Below, piece after piece: positions 10,520 through 19,234 of a DNA stretch of 64,000 nucleotides (positions are counted from its first letter, which is position 1; every line of letters begins with the position of its first letter). The notes below the pieces were generated by a model, which was given only the letters and a program-made list of their open reading frames with translations, made no database searches and was not told the DNA's origin. Location: NCBI RefSeq assembly GCF_015712165.1, contig NZ_JADPZX010000001.1, positions 2,294,001 through 2,358,000 of the forward strand. Reading direction: 5' to 3'. Source of the DNA: Streptomyces spinoverrucosus. GTDB taxonomy: Bacteria > Actinomycetota > Actinomycetes > Streptomycetales > Streptomycetaceae. The position numbers and the translations under genes are program-made.

Positions 10520-11273
10520 CGGCGGGCTCCGTCGTCGCCGGGGACCCCAGACGCTTCGCGATCGGCCCGTACGCGGCACCGCCGAGCACCAGCACGGCGC
10601 CTACGACGATCATGGCGCCGATCGTCCGCAGCGGCCCCGGCGCGGACAGGCCGCCGAGGGCCTCGAAGCCCGTGGGGCTGGCCAGCATGCCGTTCATGGG
10701 CCAGACGACGGCGTCCACCCGGCCGGAGACGTCGTCGCGGGCCACGGTGCCGCTCGCGGCATCGGTGAGGTGGGCGGTGGAGTCCAGCGAGCCGTGCCGC
10801 TCGTCGCCGAGCAGGAACAGCCGCCCCTCGGGCACGGTCACGCCGAAGTTCATGTCCGAGGCTCGCTGTCCCTCGGACAGATACGGTTCGTCGATCTCCT
10901 TGCCGTTGACGGTGAGCTTGCCGTCCTGGCAGCAGGCGACCTTGTCGCCGCCGACGGCCACCACCCGCTTGAGCAGCGGCGCGTCGCCCCAGGTCTTGTC
11001 CTTGAAGACGACGACGTCACCGCGGCGCACATCGGCGCCGTCGACGCGCTGCGCGAGCACCCGGTCGCCCGCGTCGATGGTCGGCTCCATGGAGCCGGTG
11101 GGCACGGTGTACGGCAGATAGGTCACTGCTCCCCAGCCGAAGCCGCCCAGGAACAGCACAAGGCCCAGCGCGACCGCCAGCCCGGACAATCGCTGTCCGA
11201 TCCGGCCGCCCGCCGGGCCCTTGCTCGTCCCACCGCTGTGCGGGGCCGTACGTGTCGCGCTCTCGCCACCCAT
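10509..11273 (-). CDS. sipZ: Type I signal peptidase (SipZ position)
   Basis: The 254-aa membrane protein has an N-terminal transmembrane segment (about residues 30-50), then PTGSMEPTI with the nucleophilic Ser and LLKRVVAVGGD with the general-base Lys, plus LLGDERHGSLDS (box E). A second hydrophobic segment near the C-terminus (about 215-240) is characteristic of SipX/Y/Z, not SipW. It removes signal peptides from exported proteins on the outer face of the membrane. It is the last of four adjacent signal peptidase genes, the arrangement known as sipWXYZ in Streptomyces, on which the name is based. Confidence 0.9.
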   Translation of the reverse strand: MGGESATRTAPHSGGTSKGPAGGRIGQRLSGLAVALGLVLFLGGFGWGAVTYLPYTVPTGSMEPTIDAGDRVLAQRVDGADVRRGDVVVFKDKTWGDAPLLKRVVAVGGDKVACCQDGKLTVNGKEIDEPYLSEGQRASDMNFGVTVPEGRLFLLGDERHGSLDSTAHLTDAASGTVARDDVSGRVDAVVWPMNGMLASPTGFEALGGLSAPGPLRTIGAMIVVGAVLVLGGAAYGPIAKRLGSPATTEPAGAR

Positions 11274-11375
11274 GGATCCGCACCCTACCCGGCGGTACCA
11301 GGGCCGGTCAGCCCTTCATCGCGCCGGGCAAGCAGCTCCACGAGGACTTCACGCGGCCCGGGGCGACGACGACGA

Positions 11376-12347
11376 TCAGTCCTGCGGCCGCCGGCGACGC
11401 CACAGCGCCACCGGCACCACCCCCGCGAGCGCCAGTGCGTTCGGGGCGTTGGTGAGGGCCGCCGCAGTGGCCGACTGGTCGTTCAGGCCGGGCTGGTCGA
11501 AGGTGTCCGGGATCGGGAGCGTGCCCCAGCGGTTGATCGGCCAGGCCTTCACGATGGCGCGTCCGACGACCTTGTCGACCGGGACCATGCCCTTGTTGGC
11601 GTCGCCCGTGTTGTAGCGCGAGTCCCGGGAGTTCTGCCGGTGGTCGCCCATGACCCAGATGAAGCCCTCGGGGACCTTCACCTTGAACTGGCCGCCCTGG
11701 TCGTCGACGCTGCACGGCGTGTTGCCGGGGTAGACGTACGGCTCGTTCAGCGCCTTGCCGTTGACCTTCAGCGGGCCGGTGCCCTGGCACTCGACCGTGT
11801 CGCCGCCGACGCCGATCACCCGCTTGATGAGGTCCTTCTCCTCGGCGGACGGCATCAGGCCGATCCAGCTGAGGAACGTCTGCAGGGCGTTCGGGTCCGG
11901 CGTCGGCTCGCCCGCCAGCCAGTTGTCGGGGTCGTGGAAGACGACGACCTCGCCGCGGTCGGGCTCGGAGCCGAACCAGGGGGTGAGCTTGTCGACGAGA
12001 ACGCGGTCGCCCTCCTGCAGGGTGTTCTGCATCGAGTCGGAGGGGATCGAGAACGCCTGCACCAGGAACGTCTTGATCAGCAGCGCCAGCACCAGCGCGA
12101 TACCGATCAGGATCGGCAGCTCCTTCCAGAAGGAGCGCTGCTTCTTCGGCTGCCTGGGGGTGAGGCCCGACGACCCCTCGTCCCCGGTCTGGCTCTGCTC
12201 GTCCGTCACCGTGCCGTCCTCGGCCGTCTGGCCTTCATTCCCGGAGCTTACGGCGCTGTCCGTGGCCCGGGGGGCCGCTTCCACGGGGCGTCCGCGGTGC
12301 TCCTCGCCGTCGTGTCCGGACCGTGCGCCAACCGCCACATCCCCCAC
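11376..12347 (-). CDS. sipY: Type I signal peptidase (SipY position)
   Basis: The 323-aa protein begins with about 75 acidic, low-complexity cytoplasmic residues, then a transmembrane helix. Box B is IPSDSMQNTL (catalytic Ser), box D is LIKRVIGVGGD (catalytic Lys) and box E is MGDHRQNSRDSR. A C-terminal hydrophobic anchor (about 290-312) follows. GTG 12347 has a clear AAGGAG five bases upstream, which supports this start even though it overlaps the open frame of sipX by 113 bp. It lies between sipX and sipZ in the signal peptidase cluster. Confidence 0.92.
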   Translation of the reverse strand: MGDVAVGARSGHDGEEHRGRPVEAAPRATDSAVSSGNEGQTAEDGTVTDEQSQTGDEGSSGLTPRQPKKQRSFWKELPILIGIALVLALLIKTFLVQAFSIPSDSMQNTLQEGDRVLVDKLTPWFGSEPDRGEVVVFHDPDNWLAGEPTPDPNALQTFLSWIGLMPSAEEKDLIKRVIGVGGDTVECQGTGPLKVNGKALNEPYVYPGNTPCSVDDQGGQFKVKVPEGFIWVMGDHRQNSRDSRYNTGDANKGMVPVDKVVGRAIVKAWPINRWGTLPIPDTFDQPGLNDQSATAAALTNAPNALALAGVVPVALWRRRRPQD

Positions 12348-13329
12348 GCCAACTCCTTACTCTGTGCCGCCGCCTGCCCCACACACGACGCAGGCCCACC
12401 ACTCCCATAACGAGCGGGAGTTCCGCAGGGCTCGGGAGTTGGATCGGTCCGTTCGGATCGTCGGAGGCAACCCTATGCGACGGCTGGGGAGCCGCGGTTG
12501 ACCCGGCCGCCGAGTCGGACACGGAAGCGTAGGTTTTCGGTTCGTTCAGCGTGGTCCAGTGGCCCAGTGGCCAGGCGATGACGACGGCCCGGCCGACCAC
12601 CTCGTCCTCGGAGACGGTGCCGCCGTAGTCGGTGTCCTGGTGGGAGCGGGAGTCCGCCGAGTTGGACCGGTGGTCGCCCATCACCCACAGCCGCCCCGGG
12701 GGCACGGTGATGTCGAACTGGGTCGCGGACGGCTCGTTGCCCGGGTACAGATAGTCCTCGTTCAGGGGAACGCCATTGACCGTGACCCGTCCCTGCGTGT
12801 CGCAGCACTGCACCCGGTCACCGCCGACGCCGACGACCCGTTTGATGAGGTCCTTCTCGTTGTCGGACGGCAGCAGGCCGATGAAGGTGAGCCCCTCCTT
12901 GACCTGCTTGACGACGACGGGATCGTCCTTCTGCTGGGTGGGCTGCTCGTCCTGGAGCCAGCCGCCGGGGTCCTTGAAGACCACGACGTCGCCGCGTTCC
13001 GGCTTGGTGCCGAACCAGGGGGTGAGCTTGTCGACCAGGACCCGGTCGCCGATCTGAATCGTCTGCTCCATGGAGCCCGACGGGATCACGAACGCCTGGA
13101 CGAGGAACGTCTTCAGGACGAGGGCTATCAGCACGGCCACGCCGACGAGGAGCGGTATCTCCTTTATCGCCGACCGGCGCCGGCGCCGCTTGACCTTCCG
13201 CTGCAGCTTGCGCCGCTCGGCGCGGGTGCGCCCAGCACCGGCCTGGGGGACGGCACGCCGGGAACCGGTGGGCAGCAGGTTCTCTGCGGCGCTGACGGGC
13301 GTACCGCGCGGTTTGCCGCGATTACCCAT
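12235..13329 (-). CDS. sipX: Type I signal peptidase (SipX position), with long C-terminal read-through
   Basis: The protein starts after a very basic stretch and has a transmembrane helix, IPSGSMEQTI (Ser), LIKRVVGVGGD (Lys) and MGDHRSNSADSR. As read it has 364 residues. The last roughly 40, after PLVMGVVGLRR, are Arg/Gly-rich, lack a membrane segment and overlap the start of sipY by 113 bp. SipX is remembered as about 320 residues, so the overlap may reflect a lost stop codon or a 3' frameshift. ATG 13329 overlaps the sipW stop by eight bases. Confidence 0.88.
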   Translation of the reverse strand: MGNRGKPRGTPVSAAENLLPTGSRRAVPQAGAGRTRAERRKLQRKVKRRRRRSAIKEIPLLVGVAVLIALVLKTFLVQAFVIPSGSMEQTIQIGDRVLVDKLTPWFGTKPERGDVVVFKDPGGWLQDEQPTQQKDDPVVVKQVKEGLTFIGLLPSDNEKDLIKRVVGVGGDRVQCCDTQGRVTVNGVPLNEDYLYPGNEPSATQFDITVPPGRLWVMGDHRSNSADSRSHQDTDYGGTVSEDEVVGRAVVIAWPLGHWTTLNEPKTYASVSDSAAGSTAAPQPSHRVASDDPNGPIQLPSPAELPLVMGVVGLRRVWGRRRHRVRSWRGGCGGWRTVRTRRRGAPRTPRGSGPPGHGQRRKLRE

Positions 13330-14038
13330 GAGCACCGTCCGCCGCGGGCACGCGCGCGTAGGCGCCGGTTCGGTCCAGATCGGTGGCGTGAGTGAGGGGC
13401 CAGACGATCCAGTCGGCCCGGCCGATCACGTCCTCGACGGGGATCATGCCGCCGCCGGGTGAGCCGAGGTGGTCGCGGGAGTCGCTGGAGGCGCTGCGGT
13501 GGTCGCCGAGGACGAACAGGGTGCCGTCGGGCACGACGACGTCGAAAGGCACCGTGGACGCGCTGTCGCCGGGGTACAGGAACGTCGACTCGTCGACGGA
13601 CCGGCCGTTCACCTGGAGCCTCCCTTCCTCGTCGCAGCAGACCACGTGGTCTCCACCCACACCCACAACACGTTTGACGTAGTCGGCGTCCCCGAAGTTT
13701 CCGGTGCCGTCGAACACGACCACATCGCCGCGCCGCGGCTGAGCACCGAAACGGTACGCCAACTTATTTACGAGAACGCGGTCGCCGATCCTCAATGCCC
13801 GTTCCATCGAACCGCTGGGGATCTCGAACGGCTGCACCACGAATGTGTTGAGCAGCAGCGCGAACACCAGGCAGACCAGCGCGGTCAGGGTGATCCGCCC
13901 GCCCGGGACCCACTCGGCGACCCGCGCCACCAACGCGAAACGCGACCGGCCCTCCGGTCCCTCTGTGTCCGAGATCTCCTCGGCATCGCAAGGGCGGGAG
14001 GAGCGGTCGCGCTCCGTCGGCTGTGCTTCGGTGTCCAT
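13322..14038 (-). CDS. sipW: Type I signal peptidase (SipW position)
   Basis: The 238-aa protein has one N-terminal transmembrane segment (about residues 47-70), IPSGSMERAL with the catalytic Ser, DYVKRVVGVGGD with the catalytic Lys and LGDHRSASSDSR. It lacks the C-terminal membrane anchor of its three neighbours, which is the known distinction of SipW. It is the first gene of the sip cluster and lies about 45 bp past the rplS stop. Confidence 0.92.
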   Translation of the reverse strand: MDTEAQPTERDRSSRPCDAEEISDTEGPEGRSRFALVARVAEWVPGGRITLTALVCLVFALLLNTFVVQPFEIPSGSMERALRIGDRVLVNKLAYRFGAQPRRGDVVVFDGTGNFGDADYVKRVVGVGGDHVVCCDEEGRLQVNGRSVDESTFLYPGDSASTVPFDVVVPDGTLFVLGDHRSASSDSRDHLGSPGGGMIPVEDVIGRADWIVWPLTHATDLDRTGAYARVPAADGAHG

Positions 14039-14083
14039 CGGGGCCAGATGCTATCCGGCCCCGCTGAGAACCCCGGGAGGCGC

Positions 14084-14434
14084 TCAGCTCTCGCGCTTCT
14101 CCTTGATCTTCGCCGCCTTGCCGCGCAGGTCACGCAGGTAGTACAGCTTGGCGCGGCGGACGTCACCCTTGGTGACGAGCTCGATCTTCTCCACGATCGG
14201 GGTGTGCACCGGGAAGGTGCGCTCGACGCCGACGGAGAAGGAGACCTTGCGGACCGTGAAGGTCTCACGCACGCCGGAACCCTGGCGACGGATCACCACG
14301 CCCTTGAACTGCTGCACACGGGAGCGGTTGCCCTCGATGACGCGGACGTGGACGTTCACGGTGTCACCCGGGCGGAACGCCGGGACGTCGCTGCGCAGCG
14401 ACGCGGAGTCGACGGAGTCGAGCAGGTGCGACAT
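14084..14434 (-). CDS. rplS: 50S ribosomal protein L19
   Basis: L19 sits at the subunit interface. The 116-aa protein reads [20 protein letters not shown] and then [12 protein letters not shown], with [20 protein letters not shown] and a basic C-terminus, matching L19. An in-frame codon nine residues upstream exists, but the family N-terminus starts at ATG 14434. It follows the trmD-rimM-khpA-rpsP block as in most bacteria. Confidence 0.96.
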   Translation of the reverse strand: MSHLLDSVDSASLRSDVPAFRPGDTVNVHVRVIEGNRSRVQQFKGVVIRRQGSGVRETFTVRKVSFSVGVERTFPVHTPIVEKIELVTKGDVRRAKLYYLRDLRGKAAKIKEKRES

Positions 14435-14569
14435 TTCGTCTGCTTTCTTCGCTGATGCCACAGGTCATCAACGGAAACTAGGTTTCTGGTACGAGAGTCG
14501 TGCGGGTCGGGGCGGGCGTCGTGTCCCCCTGTGGCAGGGGCGCACGCCGGACGGGCGCACAACAGCGGT

Positions 14570-15403
14570 CTATTCTTCCACGCCCCCGGTCCTGCGCCAA
14601 AATCGGCCGTAGGCCTCCCCCTCCGGGTCCGGTTCCCAGCCCAGGATGGACAGCATCTCGCGGTCCTTCTTGTCGAAGGCCTTGGGGTCGCAGTGCTCGA
14701 TCAGGTCCGGCCGGTGGGCCGACGTACGCCGCAGCGCCTCGTCGCGCCGCCAGCGGGCGATCTTCCCGTGGTGCCCGCTGAGCAGCACGTCCGGGATCCC
14801 GCGGCCCCGCCACTCGGGCGGCTTGGTGTAGACGGGCCCCTCCAGGAGGTTGGCCATGGCGCCGGGCGCGAAGGAGTCGTCCCGGTGCGACTCGGCGTTC
14901 CCGAGGACGCCGGGCAGCAGCCGCGCCACGGCCTCCGTGATGACCAGTACGGCCGCCTCCCCGCCGGCGAGGACGTAGTCACCGATGGACACCTCGTACA
15001 CCGGTATCCGGGTGGCGTACTCGTCGATGACCCGCCGGTCGATGCCCTCGTAGCGGGCCGGGGTGAAGATCAGCCAGGGGCGCTCGGAGAGTTCGACGGC
15101 GAGTTCCTGGGTGAAGGGGCGGCCACTGGGGGTCGGGACGATGAGGGCGGGCTCCCGGGAGCCGGTCTCGTAGCCGTCGGCGAGGACGGAGTCCAGGGCG
15201 TCTCCCCACGGGCCGGTCATCATGACCATGCCCGGACCGCCGCCGTAGGGGGTGTCGTCGACCGTGTTGTGGCGGTCGTACGTCCAGGTGCGCAGATCAT
15301 GCACGTGCACCATCAGCTGTCCACGCGCGCGTGCCTTGCCCACCAGGGAGACGTTCAGCGGGTCGAGGTACTCGGGGAAGATCGTGACGACGTCGAGGCG
15401 CAT
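14570..15403 (-). CDS. trmD: tRNA (guanine-N1)-methyltransferase
   Basis: TrmD methylates G37 of tRNAs with SAM, preventing frameshifts. The 277-aa SPOUT protein starts [19 protein letters not shown] and has DDTPYGGGPGMVMM, the knotted SAM-binding region ISIGDYVLAGGE-like (here SIGDYVLAGGEAAVLV) and YTKPPEWRGRGIPDVLLSGH. The ATG shares its A with the rimM TGA stop (TGATG), so translation is coupled. Confidence 0.97.
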   Translation of the reverse strand: MRLDVVTIFPEYLDPLNVSLVGKARARGQLMVHVHDLRTWTYDRHNTVDDTPYGGGPGMVMMTGPWGDALDSVLADGYETGSREPALIVPTPSGRPFTQELAVELSERPWLIFTPARYEGIDRRVIDEYATRIPVYEVSIGDYVLAGGEAAVLVITEAVARLLPGVLGNAESHRDDSFAPGAMANLLEGPVYTKPPEWRGRGIPDVLLSGHHGKIARWRRDEALRRTSAHRPDLIEHCDPKAFDKKDREMLSILGWEPDPEGEAYGRFWRRTGGVEE

Positions 15404-15945
15404 CAGGACTCATCCCTGGACGAGGCGATGTCCGCGCGGTCGTCGATCAGGCCGGGCGGCGGGTCGATGACGGCCCGCTGCTCCTCCAGGTCGATCTCGG
15501 TGACGATCTCCTCCACGAACGGGATCATGACCTCGCTGCCGTCCGGGCGCTCCACGATGAACAGATCCTGCGAGGGCAGGTGCGAGATCTCGGTGATCCG
15601 GCCGACCGCCACCCCGTCCTTGGTGACGACGTCGAGGTCGATCAGCTGGTGGTCGTAGTACTCGTCCTCGCCCTCGGGCAGCTCGTCCGGGTCGATCTCG
15701 GCGATCAGGAGGGTGTTGCGCAGGGCCTCGGCGCCGTTGCGGTCGCTCACGCCCTCGAAGCGCAGCAGCAGGCGGCCGCTGTGTACCCGGCCCGTCTCGA
15801 TGGTCAGCGGCCCGGTGGAGGCCGGGTCGGTGGCCAGTACGGCGCCGGGTGCGAGCCTGAGCTCCGGCTCGTCGGTACGTACCTCCACGGTGACCTCGCC
15901 CTTGATGCCGTGGGCTCGGCCGATCCGTGCGACTACCAGCTGCAC
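15403..15945 (-). CDS. rimM: Ribosome maturation factor RimM
   Basis: RimM binds S19 and assists maturation of the 30S head. The 180-aa protein begins [20 protein letters not shown] and has the N-terminal RimM barrel followed by a PRC-barrel ([26 protein letters not shown]). GTG 15945 fits the family start and has AGGAG ten bases upstream; the frame is open further upstream but without homology. It lies directly before trmD with a one-base overlap. Confidence 0.94.
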   Translation of the reverse strand: MQLVVARIGRAHGIKGEVTVEVRTDEPELRLAPGAVLATDPASTGPLTIETGRVHSGRLLLRFEGVSDRNGAEALRNTLLIAEIDPDELPEGEDEYYDHQLIDLDVVTKDGVAVGRITEISHLPSQDLFIVERPDGSEVMIPFVEEIVTEIDLEEQRAVIDPPPGLIDDRADIASSRDES

Positions 15946-16030
15946 TTGTCCAGATCTCCTGTCGTACGACGTCGGGCCGGGGACGGCCCTTGAAGGCCCT
16001 CCCCGGCCCGAGCCGGTGCTGCGATTGGCG

Positions 16031-16270
16031 TCAGCGGACGTGGTCCACGTCGACGAGGTCGACGCGGACGCCGCGGCCACCGATGGCGCCCACGACGGTG
16101 CGCAGAGCGCGTGCGGTGCGGCCGTTGCGACCGATCACCTTGCCGAGGTCGTCGGGGTGGACCCGGACCTCCAGCACACGTCCACGGCGCAGGTTGCGCG
16201 AGGCGACCTGCACATCGTCAGGGTTGTCGACGATGCCCTTCACGAGGTGCTCGAGAGCCTCCTCGAGCAT
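16031..16270 (-). CDS. khpA: KH-domain RNA-binding protein KhpA
   Basis: This small protein (79 aa) is a single KH domain with [15 protein letters not shown], the GxxG RNA-contact loop, and [20 protein letters not shown] at the N-terminus. KhpA binds RNA, often with KhpB, and influences ribosome biogenesis and cell envelope growth in other Gram-positives. It starts two bases after the rpsP stop, so it belongs to the rpsP operon. Confidence 0.92.
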   Translation of the reverse strand: MLEEALEHLVKGIVDNPDDVQVASRNLRRGRVLEVRVHPDDLGKVIGRNGRTARALRTVVGAIGGRGVRVDLVDVDHVR

Positions 16271-16272
16271 GC

Positions 16273-16698
16273 TCAGGCCTCGGTCGACTCAGCCGCGGAC
16301 TCGGCCGGGGCCTCGTCCTTCTTCTCGGCCTTCTTCTTCTGGGTGATGGCCTCACCCTTGCCCTCGTCGTCGCCGCCGAGAGCCTCGAACGACGGACGCG
16401 CCGTCTTGGGCTCGGCGGTCAGCAGCGGCGCCGGGGCGGGCTCGCCCTTGAACTTCTGCCAGTCGCCGGTCTTCTTGAGGATGGCGAGCACGGGCTCGGT
16501 CGGCTGGGCGCCGACACCGAGCCAGTACGCCACACGCTCGGCGTCGACCTCCATCACCGACGGGTTGTACGTCGGGTGGTACTTGCCGATCTCCTCGATC
16601 GCACGGCCGTCACGGCGGGTGCGGGAGTCGGCGACGACGATGCGGTAGTGAGGCGAACGGATCTTGCCCAGACGCTTCAGCTTGATCTTGACTGCCAC
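16273..16698 (-). CDS. rpsP: 30S ribosomal protein S16
   Basis: The 141-aa protein begins [20 protein letters not shown] and has [18 protein letters not shown] and [13 protein letters not shown], the S16 signature regions. The C-terminal 50 residues form an Ala/Glu/Lys-rich extension usual in actinobacteria. GGAGAA lies upstream of the ATG. It heads the rpsP-khpA-rimM-trmD-rplS group. The 311 bp before it hold a hairpin and no gene. Confidence 0.96.
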   Translation of the reverse strand: MAVKIKLKRLGKIRSPHYRIVVADSRTRRDGRAIEEIGKYHPTYNPSVMEVDAERVAYWLGVGAQPTEPVLAILKKTGDWQKFKGEPAPAPLLTAEPKTARPSFEALGGDDEGKGEAITQKKKAEKKDEAPAESAAESTEA

Positions 16699-16925
16699 GG
16701 GAGTGGGTTCTCCTGGATTTGACGTGGTTGGGCACGGCGAGATGGCCGCGTGGGGTTGCGGTACCCGAGTGCCCGATGGACGCGTCAGCCGGAGGAGAGA
16801 GGGGTCCTGTGCGGCTGTCGAGTACAGCTAGCCATTCTGCCACACCCCGTGGACCGCTTCAGACCGAGGGTGCGCCCCCCGGCGCCGACATGATCCGAAC
16901 GACAGGCCCTGGACACGGCGGAGCG

Positions 16926-16958
16926 GCACCCGGCGTCCCCGCGACTGACGCCGGGTGC
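16926..16958 (-). terminator. 12-bp perfect hairpin after the SprT-like gene
   Basis: Arms 16926-16937 (GCACCCGGCGTC) and 16947-16958 pair exactly around a 9-bp loop, about 50 bp past the stop of the SprT-like gene and well before rpsP. It is a typical Streptomyces factor-independent terminator without a long U-tract. Confidence 0.72.
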
Positions 16959-17009
16959 GCGACTCACGGCGCTACGGGTGCCGCACGGCTGCCACGAGCA
17001 GTCGTGCGC

Positions 17010-17606
17010 TCACCTCGCGCCCGCGCCCACCACCTCGGGGATCCGGAACGGCTTGCCGCAGCCGCCGCACACGATCGGGGCCTGGGCGAGGACGGACGGA
17101 ACGACCCGTACGTTGCGGCCGCAGTCGCACACCGCCTTGACCCGGACGCCGCCACCGGAGGAGCCATGGCGGGCGGCCGGGCCGCGGAACGCGCGGCCGG
17201 TGTCGGCGGTGGTGGCGGCGGTGTGGGCCTTCAGTGCGCGCTGGAGGCGCTCGATCGTCGGGCGGTAGCGCCGCTTCGCCTCGGGGTTGAGCGTGACCAG
17301 CGAGAAACCGCTGCTGGGGTGCGGCTCCTCGGGGTGGTCCAGGCCCAGCTCCTCGGCGATCGCGAGGAATCTGCGGTTGTGATACCGGCCGGCGCGGGAG
17401 GTGTCGCGGATTCCGCGTGCGGCGGCGATGCCGTGGACTGCCTCATGAAGCAGCCGCTCGAAGGAGAGTTCGTGCCCGCAGGCGGACGACGACTCCCCGA
17501 TCAGGGACTCGGGCGCGGCAAGGTCCGGCAGCTCGGGGTGGTACCGCTGAATGTCGGCCCACGCCTGTGCCAGCTCTGCGGCGAGAACAGGTGGTGTCGT
17601 GCTCAC
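17010..17606 (-). CDS. SprT-like zinc-metallopeptidase domain protein
   Basis: The 198-aa protein has LLHEAVHGIAA, an HExxH-type zinc site of SprT/Spartan-like domains, a supporting NRRFLAIAEELGL helix and a C-terminal zinc ribbon (CDCG about 17 residues before CGGCG). SprT-like domains act on DNA-protein crosslinks in eukaryotic Spartan; the bacterial substrate is unknown. Translation appears to start at GTG 17606 without a visible Shine-Dalgarno. A hairpin terminator follows it. Confidence 0.85.
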   Translation of the reverse strand: MSTTPPVLAAELAQAWADIQRYHPELPDLAAPESLIGESSSACGHELSFERLLHEAVHGIAAARGIRDTSRAGRYHNRRFLAIAEELGLDHPEEPHPSSGFSLVTLNPEAKRRYRPTIERLQRALKAHTAATTADTGRAFRGPAARHGSSGGGVRVKAVCDCGRNVRVVPSVLAQAPIVCGGCGKPFRIPEVVGAGAR

Positions 17607-18252
17607 GTAATGACAACGAGCCTGGGTTGCGCTGTGTTCCTATTCCGGGGCATCTCAAATAATTTGCACGTACCCGTCAGTTGCCGCTGATGCGTCCTGA
17701 GGAGGGCGGGTGCGCTGATCTGCGGAGAAGCCGCGCAGCTCATACCAAGGTGGTGCGTAGCCTGACGTACGACCCGGCGCGTAGAGCGTGTCCGCACGCC
17801 GGGGTGTGCGGTTTCCGCGGGTGCGCAAGAGGCGTTTCGGCCGCCTCGCGCCCTCACCCGGCATGCGCGCGGTACGACCGTGACCATACCTGGTCCGCCC
17901 CCGGCGTCCGCCACCGCCCCGCTCCCCTGCGGCCGGACAGCGAGCCACGCTGTCGACCTTGGCCGGAACCAGGCCGCCACACCGCCCCGCGACCCACGGT
18001 CATCGCCTGCGGCATGAACACGCCACTCATCGACCCCTTGGACGGAGGAATTCCGTCGTACAGAGGGACATCGGCGTTGCCGGAATGTGAATTCTCGCCA
18101 CTCACGGGGGCACCCCACAAGCGGGCCGCCGCGACCCCTGGACGCCGCCGCGGGCTCGGAGTTACCTGGCATACGGGGGAAGGTGGGCGTACGCGACGGG
18201 GGGCGACGCAAACGGGTACAGCGGCAACTCGCTGCGGATTGGGGCGCTATCG
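17607..18252. other. Gene-free interval
   Basis: These 646 bp separate the SprT-like gene from the methyltransferase gene, which are divergent. Frames here are open only because of G+C bias; their translations are Arg/Pro-rich with no recognisable domain and no good ribosome binding site. It presumably holds both promoters. I see no RNA gene in it. Confidence 0.6.
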
Positions 18253-19152
18253 ATGACACCTACGCTCGTGCGGCAGCACCTGCCTCACGCGGGAGCCGCA
18301 CCCCGCGTGGACCTGAGTGCACGCGCGCGTGACTGGTCGGAGATCCAGGAGCGGATGCTCGTACCGCTCTACGAGGCCGTCTTCGAGCGACTGGACGTGG
18401 GACCCGGCACCCGGCTGCTGGGCCTGGGCTGCGGTTCGGGACTCGCCCTGCTGATGGCGGCCTCCCGGGGTGCCGCCGTCACCGGTGTCGAGTCCTCCTC
18501 CCGCGAGAGACTGGCCCTCGCGCGCGAGCGCCTGATGCCGGAGACGACGGGGACCAAGGGGGCGACGGGGCCACGGAGCACACGCGCGCGTGCGGGTGCC
18601 CGGCTCGTCGAGGGCTCCCCGGAAGACGCCGTCCCCGAGGACACCGCCGACGCGCAGGCCCCGGCGTACACCCTCGTCACCGCCTTCGAACCCATCGGGT
18701 GTCTCGCGGGTGACGCGGAGGGCCTCGGTGGGCTGCTCGAAGCGGCGACACCGCTCGCCGAACGGGGCGCGCCGGTGGTGCTGGCCGGCTGGGGGCCGCC
18801 GGAGCGCTGCGCGACGTCGTCGGTGCTGCGGGTGGCCACCAAGCTGGCCGATCCGCTGCGCGGCGGCGGCAGTTGGCGCCCGGCGCTCCGTGACGACCTG
18901 GAGGAGGTCGCCCAGCGGGCCGGGCTCAGGCCGGACGGTTCCGGCCGGGTCGCCTGCCCGTTCGGGTACGCCGACGTGGACAGCGCGGTGCGCGGGCTGC
19001 TGTCGACCGGGCTGTTCGACGCGGCGATCACGGCGACCGACCAGGAGCAGGTCGACAAGGAGCTGACCGAGGCCCTGCACCCGCACCGGCGGCCGGACGG
19101 CACGGTGTGGATGCCGAACGTGTTCCGCTATCTGATCGCCCGGACCCCCTGA
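18253..19152 (+). CDS. SAM-dependent methyltransferase (class I)
   Basis: The 299-aa protein has a Rossmann methyltransferase motif I, GPGTRLLGLGCGSGLALLMA (around residue 52), and motif II AAVTGVESSSRERLALAR, so it should bind SAM. The loop after motif II (PETTGTKGATG) is low-complexity. The substrate is unknown. ATG 18253 follows GGGGCG only weakly. It runs convergently towards ftsH. Confidence 0.85.
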   Translation: MTPTLVRQHLPHAGAAPRVDLSARARDWSEIQERMLVPLYEAVFERLDVGPGTRLLGLGCGSGLALLMAASRGAAVTGVESSSRERLALARERLMPETTGTKGATGPRSTRARAGARLVEGSPEDAVPEDTADAQAPAYTLVTAFEPIGCLAGDAEGLGGLLEAATPLAERGAPVVLAGWGPPERCATSSVLRVATKLADPLRGGGSWRPALRDDLEEVAQRAGLRPDGSGRVACPFGYADVDSAVRGLLSTGLFDAAITATDQEQVDKELTEALHPHRRPDGTVWMPNVFRYLIARTP

Positions 19153-19234
19153 GCGGGCCGGCATCCGCGAGTCCGGGGACGAGTGACGCCCGTCGGGAAC
19201 GGAGAGGTGGGGCCCCGCGCATCACCTCGGGCCC

